64,000 bases of DNA from Epilithonimonas mollis (lineage in GTDB: Bacteria > Bacteroidota > Bacteroidia > Flavobacteriales > Weeksellaceae): NCBI RefSeq assembly GCF_900142325.1, contig NZ_FRAM01000002.1, positions 992,001 through 1,056,000 on the forward strand, written 5' to 3'. Position numbers and translations under genes: made by a program. The notes under the pieces were generated by a model. That model did not search any database and had not been told where the DNA came from. It worked only from the letters and a program-made list of their open reading frames with translations. Below, one piece after another: positions 60,101 through 64,000 of the stretch. The stretch's first letter is position 1. Every line of letters begins with the position of its first letter.

Positions 60101-61338
60101 CGTTCTTTAATAGTTTTAACAATTTTATTTGTTGCTTCTGCATCACCCATCTCATGTGCAATTCTTGCTGTCTGAATTAGCCTGTTCATCACTTGTCCTT
60201 CATTATAAGAATCTGTCCAATCGCTCAGCGCGTCGTTTTCGATTTGGGCAATTTTGTTTTTTAGAAGAGCAGGGTCAAATCCGGAGCTGTAGTTATCTAA
60301 ATAGGGAAGGGTTGGTAAAACGCCTTTGAATGTGTTTTCGACGACAAAGATGTTACTGTCAAGTGTTTTGATTTCACCTCGTATAGAACTGTATTTATAA
60401 CCATTTGGTTGAGGTGAACTTGTTGCTAAATGTGACCACTGATGCGGAAGTAATCCTAATAGAACATTTGTCCCCGCACCTTCTTTGATATCTGGTGTTA
60501 CAGTAAATGTTGTTGTTAGTTTAGAACTGTTTTCATCATAGTTCCAGGAGCTTTCCGTATTGGTGGGAAAAACGTAAGCATATTTTTTATATTCATTTGC
60601 GGTCGTCTCAACGTTGGTAGCTGATGGAGCGATATAACCGATAGACCAGTAATTTTTCCCATTAAGAGTAGAGGTATACGTTTTGTCATTTTTGATCCAA
60701 GTACTGCCAACAGGCGCATAGACAGCGAAGTCGGAGCCTTGGTGGGCATCTTTGATAATGAGCATTTCATTGCTTACAGTTACAGTGCCTTCGGTTACTT
60801 TTATTTCTGCAACATCATTGGTGTTTTTTGTAAAATAGATAAAAGGCATTGCTATTCCAGCAGTTGCTTCGAATTTATTCGATCCATTGGTCCAATTCAT
60901 GGTAACTATCCAGTCAGAATAATCAGATACAGTTGCTTTCGCAGCATCTAAGCCAGACACACCTACAGTAATTGGTAGAAAAGGATCCATTGGTTCACTA
61001 CTTCCGTTTGCGGTTGATACTGGAACAATATAGCTAATTACAAGACCTTGATTAACGGTCCTCAGAGCTAATGGATAATTATATAAATTATTAACATGAT
61101 TCTGAATCAGCTTATTAGACCACCAGTCATTTGTTGGGACGGCTTTTCCGCTCGCATTCCCACTTACCAGTGGAGACCCAGCAGGGAAAGAGTTTCGTCC
61201 TGCAGAATCATTCCCAGGGAAAACATACGTATAGCTGCCACTGCCTACAGGTGTGAACTGAGCAGAGGTTTGTATTGCAAAGACCATTGAAAACAAAGTA
61301 CAGAAATACTTTATTTTTCTTTTAGAATTATTAATCAT
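57184..61338 (-). CDS. Secreted GH81 endo-beta-1,3-glucanase, multidomain, T9SS
   Basis: A 1384-residue exported enzyme. Signal peptide 1-27 (TSAQ). The GH81 catalytic region (about 30-760) includes HHFHWGYFIHAAAF with the catalytic Asp/His environment and GNDQESTSESMQF with the expected acid Glu. After an Ig-like linker (about 790-860) come a CBM6 (about 865-1005, AGEWLEYSIDVQNNGLYD) and a PKD-like domain (1010-1095). A bacterial Ig-like domain (1105-1195, SVEFFEGSNKIGE) follows, then a last beta domain, and a C-terminal type IX sorting signal (about 1310-1384, YPNPASDIIKI, NLPTGMYLLKI). It cleaves beta-1,3-glucans such as laminarin or curdlan outside the cell. Confidence 0.92.
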   Translation of the reverse strand: MINNSKRKIKYFCTLFSMVFAIQTSAQFTPVGSGSYTYVFPGNDSAGRNSFPAGSPLVSGNASGKAVPTNDWWSNKLIQNHVNNLYNYPLALRTVNQGLVISYIVPVSTANGSSEPMDPFLPITVGVSGLDAAKATVSDYSDWIVTMNWTNGSNKFEATAGIAMPFIYFTKNTNDVAEIKVTEGTVTVSNEMLIIKDAHQGSDFAVYAPVGSTWIKNDKTYTSTLNGKNYWSIGYIAPSATNVETTANEYKKYAYVFPTNTESSWNYDENSSKLTTTFTVTPDIKEGAGTNVLLGLLPHQWSHLATSSPQPNGYKYSSIRGEIKTLDSNIFVVENTFKGVLPTLPYLDNYSSGFDPALLKNKIAQIENDALSDWTDSYNEGQVMNRLIQTARIAHEMGDAEATNKIVKTIKERLEDWLKAESGEVAFLFYYNDTWSTLLGYPAGHGQDSNINDHHFHWGYFIHAAAFMEQFEPGWANKFGDMINLLIRDAASTDRNDAMFPYLRNFSPYAGHSWANGFATFPFGNDQESTSESMQFASSLIHWGTITNNTAIKNLGIYIYTTEQTAIEEYWFDINKRTFKPGYGFSLASRIWGNGYDNQTFWTSDIAAAYGIEMYPIHGGSLYLGHHPEYVESLWNEITSKTGILSNQANDNLWHDVYWQYLSFIDPSAAINLYNSYPQRNLKFGISDAQTYHWLHSMNVLGRVNTNITANYPIAASFTTNGITTYVAHNYGNNPITVKFSDGYNLAVPAHKLATSRDVNASGVLSANFYEAFPKGSVDLTAIVTGNQVTKVQFFDGNASIGEDTVAPYEISAGNLALGIHNMYAKVFIADQFNVTNIISIQVGEQLPYSGTPFKIPGTIEAGNYDKFEGGKGQNISYYDSSQNNQGDYRKDEDVDALTDVQEGSTVQWITAGEWLEYSIDVQNNGLYDAVLRYASGNTAGGGPLHFEIDGITISTDVSMPYTGNWTTWADKVVAGIPLTKGKHTLRLAITNGEFNLGRITFSYKDPLNYVPPIANAGENISVLLPATTAVLDGSLSNHPDNIPLTFVWKQILGPSTAVIDNYGSISPNISNLKEGIYKFKLTVNDGTYTATDEVLVIVSYTGNIDPYVSITNPAEGAAYTKGQVVIITASANDLDGSISSVEFFEGSNKIGEAITSPYILHWTPQNAGSFTLTAVATDNLNSKTTSEPITISVSDVLSCSETSNAADQGSFSTGYKFKFETVGTNVTITCELLDSDKQGVVAFLWKQSPFSESSMTNVSGLTFSKTLTGQSVGSTINCAVKFAYAGGMSVTKYFSYVVGTNCPPLAIDDSTINNSLVVYPNPASDIIKISSKLPINKIQVYSLSGKIILETQKEISVKNLPTGMYLLKIYSGNQIVTKKLLVK

Positions 61339-61529
61339 AATATTTAGAATTGTTGTTTTTCAGATTTGGTTTAAACTTCTTGTTGATAAGGTTCAGATTG
61401 GCAAATCAAAATGATATAGGCAATTGCCACATAATTTTATAAGTCAACAATGTTATTTCTGAAAAGTATAAGTGAGATTTACATGCAATTACATTATCAT
61501 CTCTTAATAATAAAACATCTTTAAGATAA

Positions 61530-61560
61530 TTGAAGGCTGTCCCGTAAGACAACCTTCAAT
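61530..61560 (-). terminator. Terminator of the 61572 gene
   Basis: TTGAAGG...CCTTCAA hairpin with an inner TTGTC/GACAG extension, between the 61572 gene and the GH81 gene. GH81 therefore may have its own promoter. Confidence 0.65.
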
Positions 61561-61571
61561 TAAAATTCAGA

Positions 61572-63143
61572 TTATTTAACAATCAGTTTAGAAGATGTTG
61601 TTTTTCCGTTTTCGGAGATTGCTTTAAGAATATAGAGTCCTTTTGCAAGCCCTGTTGAGCTGATGTTTTGTGTAGTAGAAGACTTTACTTTCTGTCCGGT
61701 TAAATTGTAAATATCCAAACTTTGAACTTTAGCACTTACATAAATATTTTCACCTGAAGTAACAGGGTTTGGATAAAACCGCAGTGTAGCTTTATTTGTA
61801 ACTGATACAGACAGCTTATTATTATGGAAATAAATATTGTCTATATAAGTTGGTCCAAAAGCAGATGGACCAGCGCCAACAACCTGAAACTGCTTGATGT
61901 TATTTCTATTGCCTGCTGTGAAATCTGTAAAAAGAATGTCTGCAGAATACCAGTTTCCTGTACCAGCGGTCGCGAGGTCTATATTATAAATAAGGTTATT
62001 GGAGAAAGATCCGTCTTCATTAAAGTTTTGTACGATCAGTTGTATCACTTGTCCCGGCTCTGTTGGTCCAGCAACCCATACATCAATATGCATATTACTA
62101 AAGTCAGAAAGGTCTTTTGATTCCGTAATATATTGATAGCCAGATCCAGGGTTAGTAAATGTTAATCTTGTAGTATTGTTTCCTGCAATAGTGAGATCTG
62201 TAATTTTTGCGTCACCAAAAGGATTTTTCGTGGACGAAATATTGGCATATGTGTCGCTAAATATAGAAATTACATCAGACGGAGCTCTTCCGGGAGGCGT
62301 AGGAGCGGCTGTTAATGGAGCAGCAATCTCTACAAACTGAACTTTATAGGTTTTGGTAGTTGTTCCGTCCTCGGCGGTAACCAAAACACTTGCTTCTCCC
62401 GGAATAGAGGATGCTTGCGTAACCGACACATTAGAAGATGACTGTGTTGCTGTTGCTGTAACAGTAGGGATAGAAGTTGTCCCTGGTTGTACATCATAAG
62501 TATAAGATAATGTTCCCGATGAAAATCCAGAAATTGTTGTTCCGCTTACCCTCAAATCGCTTAAAGTAGCATCTTGTGTAGAAAGGGGTTTCCAAAAATA
62601 AATATTATCTAAATAAACATCCCAACCACTGGTGTTAGCACTTCCGTCTGCATTGAACTGTCCGTCAAATTTCATTTGGAAAACGCTGTTCCAGGTCATT
62701 CCTGTAAAACTTGATTTTGGTAGATCCACACTGTTCCAGCTTCCTGGTGTAAGAGGTACAACTACCAGGAATTCTCCGGCCCCACTTCCGTTATTAATCG
62801 GAGAGATTTTAAGCAATCTTGAAGTCCCGGCAGGAACCCATACGTCTACGTGAAGATATTCCATTAAAGAGACATCTTGCTTGTTAAGTTCTGTTCCCTG
62901 ATAATTGAAATTGGTGTAGGCCAGAACATCATTGCCAGAGCCGGGAACTGCTTCAAAAGTTGGATTAACAGTTCCTGATTGACCCCAATTCGGATTATAG
63001 TTTGTGGCAACATTGTTATACGTATCGCTAAAAACTGAAATAACATTCGATGGAGCGAGGGTTGGCGTTGGTGCATTGGTAGATGGTTGTGTATAACCAA
63101 ATACGAATGCAAAAAGCATCATAAAAATAGATAGGTTTTTCAT
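61572..63143 (-). CDS. Secreted glucan-associated protein with duplicated sugar-binding-like modules, T9SS
   Basis: A 523-residue exported protein. Signal peptide 1-18 (GYTQ). Two similar modules (about 27-190 and 285-440) each start with APSNVISVFSDTY / APSDVISIFSDTY and contain HVDVWVPAG / HIDVWVAGP, ending in YLDNIYFW / YIDNIYFH. Between them lies a cadherin-like segment (about 195-275, LSDLRVSGTTISGFSSGTLSYTYDV). The end is a type IX sorting domain (450-523, YPNPVTSGENIYV). No catalytic motif is seen. Such modules are often attached to GH16 laminarinases; here they form their own protein, perhaps a surface glucan binder. Confidence 0.8.
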   Translation of the reverse strand: MKNLSIFMMLFAFVFGYTQPSTNAPTPTLAPSNVISVFSDTYNNVATNYNPNWGQSGTVNPTFEAVPGSGNDVLAYTNFNYQGTELNKQDVSLMEYLHVDVWVPAGTSRLLKISPINNGSGAGEFLVVVPLTPGSWNSVDLPKSSFTGMTWNSVFQMKFDGQFNADGSANTSGWDVYLDNIYFWKPLSTQDATLSDLRVSGTTISGFSSGTLSYTYDVQPGTTSIPTVTATATQSSSNVSVTQASSIPGEASVLVTAEDGTTTKTYKVQFVEIAAPLTAAPTPPGRAPSDVISIFSDTYANISSTKNPFGDAKITDLTIAGNNTTRLTFTNPGSGYQYITESKDLSDFSNMHIDVWVAGPTEPGQVIQLIVQNFNEDGSFSNNLIYNIDLATAGTGNWYSADILFTDFTAGNRNNIKQFQVVGAGPSAFGPTYIDNIYFHNNKLSVSVTNKATLRFYPNPVTSGENIYVSAKVQSLDIYNLTGQKVKSSTTQNISSTGLAKGLYILKAISENGKTTSSKLIVK

Positions 63144-63240
63144 TTTTTTGAATTTAGTATAAATTAATATTGTTAGAATTTAGAGTAGTTTAATCGTATT
63201 AATGAAATGGTTTGGTTGATTGCTTAAACTAATATTTAAA

Positions 63241-64000
63241 TTATTTTGCCTTATAAACCCGAATGTAATCTATATACATCTGCTGGGGAAATAATGTAGA
63301 GTCTGTCGGGAATCCCACGAAGTTCCCTCCAACGGCAATATTCATAATCAGGAAGAAAGAATGGTTAAAAACCCAATCTTTCGATGTATCAGTCGATTTT
63401 TCACGGTGATATAAATATCCGTCTACAAAAAAATCAATTTGATTTTCTTTCCATTCCATTCCGAAAATGTGATAACCCTGATCGAATCTAGAATTCTGAA
63501 GTCCATAAGATTTCGTAAGAGCACTACCGGCGGAGTATCCCGGACCATGTAGTGTGCTGTGTACCACATTAGGGGTATGACCTTTTAGTTCCATAATGTC
63601 AACCTCTCCGCAAGCAGGCCAGGGGGTTGTGTTTATATTGTCTCCTAGCATCCAGAAAGCCGGCCAAATACCAGGCCCGGAAGGTGTTTTTATCCGGGAT
63701 TCTATTTTTCCATATTTCTGAGCGAATAGACCTTGTGTCTTGATTCTCCCAGACGTATACGAAGATCCGGAGTAATTCTCTTTTTTTGCAGTAATAACAA
63801 GGTTTCCTTTTCCATCCAGCATTACATTTTCGGGGCGATCTGTGTAGTACTGAAGTTCTTGATTTCCCCATCCATCTGTTCCTTTTCCAATATCATAATT
63901 CCATTTTGAAGCATCAGGACTTGCTCCTTTTGCACCATTAAAATCATCACTCCATATCAGTTCCCAATTTCTTTCGGGTAACCTCTGTTCCGCATCTTCA
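63241..64000 (-). CDS. GH16 beta-glucanase (laminarinase-type), partial
   Basis: The gene continues beyond the window; 253 C-terminal residues are visible. The GH16 catalytic motif GEVDIMELKG (E-x-D-x-x-E) lies near the middle, after SGRIKTQGLFAQKYGKIESR and PSGPGIWPAFWMLGD. The chain then passes through HIFGMEWKENQIDFFVDG and ends IDYIRVYKAK. The upstream part visible here (NWELIWSDDFNG, WNYDIGKGTDGWGNQELQYY) is the normal start of the domain. No T9SS tail, unlike its neighbours, so it may be periplasmic or a lipoprotein. It hydrolyses beta-1,3 or mixed-linkage glucans, as the GH81 neighbour suggests. Confidence 0.93.
   Translation of the reverse strand, partial: EDAEQRLPERNWELIWSDDFNGAKGASPDASKWNYDIGKGTDGWGNQELQYYTDRPENVMLDGKGNLVITAKKENYSGSSYTSGRIKTQGLFAQKYGKIESRIKTPSGPGIWPAFWMLGDNINTTPWPACGEVDIMELKGHTPNVVHSTLHGPGYSAGSALTKSYGLQNSRFDQGYHIFGMEWKENQIDFFVDGYLYHREKSTDTSKDWVFNHSFFLIMNIAVGGNFVGFPTDSTLFPQQMYIDYIRVYKAK

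Noticed and set aside
52753-64000. Second tRNA-Ser end (attR) downstream of the broken integrase
   Set aside because: No repeat of the T arm or acceptor sequence of tRNA-Ser was found in the rest of the window.

Overview
The window is a chromosomal segment of a Bacteroidota flavobacterium, most like Chryseobacterium and its relatives. The evidence is type IX secretion C-terminal sorting domains, low GC, promoters of the flavobacterial kind (-7 box TAnnTTTG with a TTG near -33), almost no Shine-Dalgarno sequences, and a Bacteroidota-type arginine cluster with an N-acyl-ornithine carbamoyltransferase. Species was not determined.

Layout. 0.2-4.7 kb: secreted M28 peptidase, Tex, VOC protein. 4.7-8.4 kb: AT-rich accessory block on the minus strand with two unknown genes and a tightly coupled pair, a TIR-like (DUF1863/ThsB-like) protein and a membrane protein with tandem SLATT domains; this is the best candidate for a poorly described (defence) system. 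8.4-9.5 kb: two small genes of unknown role. 9.7-18.9 kb: acetate/carboxylate module with acetyl-CoA synthetase, receiver-only response regulator, transporter-like (SSS) histidine kinase, small membrane proteins, MFS transporter and porin; a REP-associated tyrosine transposase with flanking palindromes sits inside it. 19.0-28.7 kb: complete arginine cluster (GNAT, argG, argC, argD, argF', argB, argE, argH) whose spacers are full of short repeat families. Val90 of the carbamoyltransferase predicts N-succinyl rather than N-acetyl intermediates. 28.8-36.2 kb: Lrp regulator, then pyrB behind a promoter-terminator leader that looks like an attenuator, carA, a 21-bp-period tandem repeat, a serine hydrolase, and carB. 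Carbamoyl phosphate from CarAB feeds both PyrB and the arginine carbamoyltransferase, so the two pathways are neighbours on the chromosome.

36.2-42.8 kb: antitoxin with a ruined toxin gene, lipoproteins, PdeM, SemiSWEET, catalase-like protein, cold-shock protein, acyl-CoA dehydrogenase and FluC. 42.9-52.8 kb: tRNA-Ser(UGA) followed by a tyrosine integrase, an AraC regulator, a hydrolase, decayed gene fragments, a LytS/LytTR two-component system and an outer membrane protein. A broken second copy of the integrase lies near 52.3-52.75 kb, which suggests one or two nested integrated elements. 52.9-64 kb: beta-1,3-glucan utilisation locus (GH16, glucan-associated secreted protein, GH81, propeller/Y_Y_Y/LuxR-type regulator) with an intact IS4-family element inserted between the GH81 gene and the regulator.

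All statements come from reading the sequence and protein motifs; no database search or structure prediction was run.
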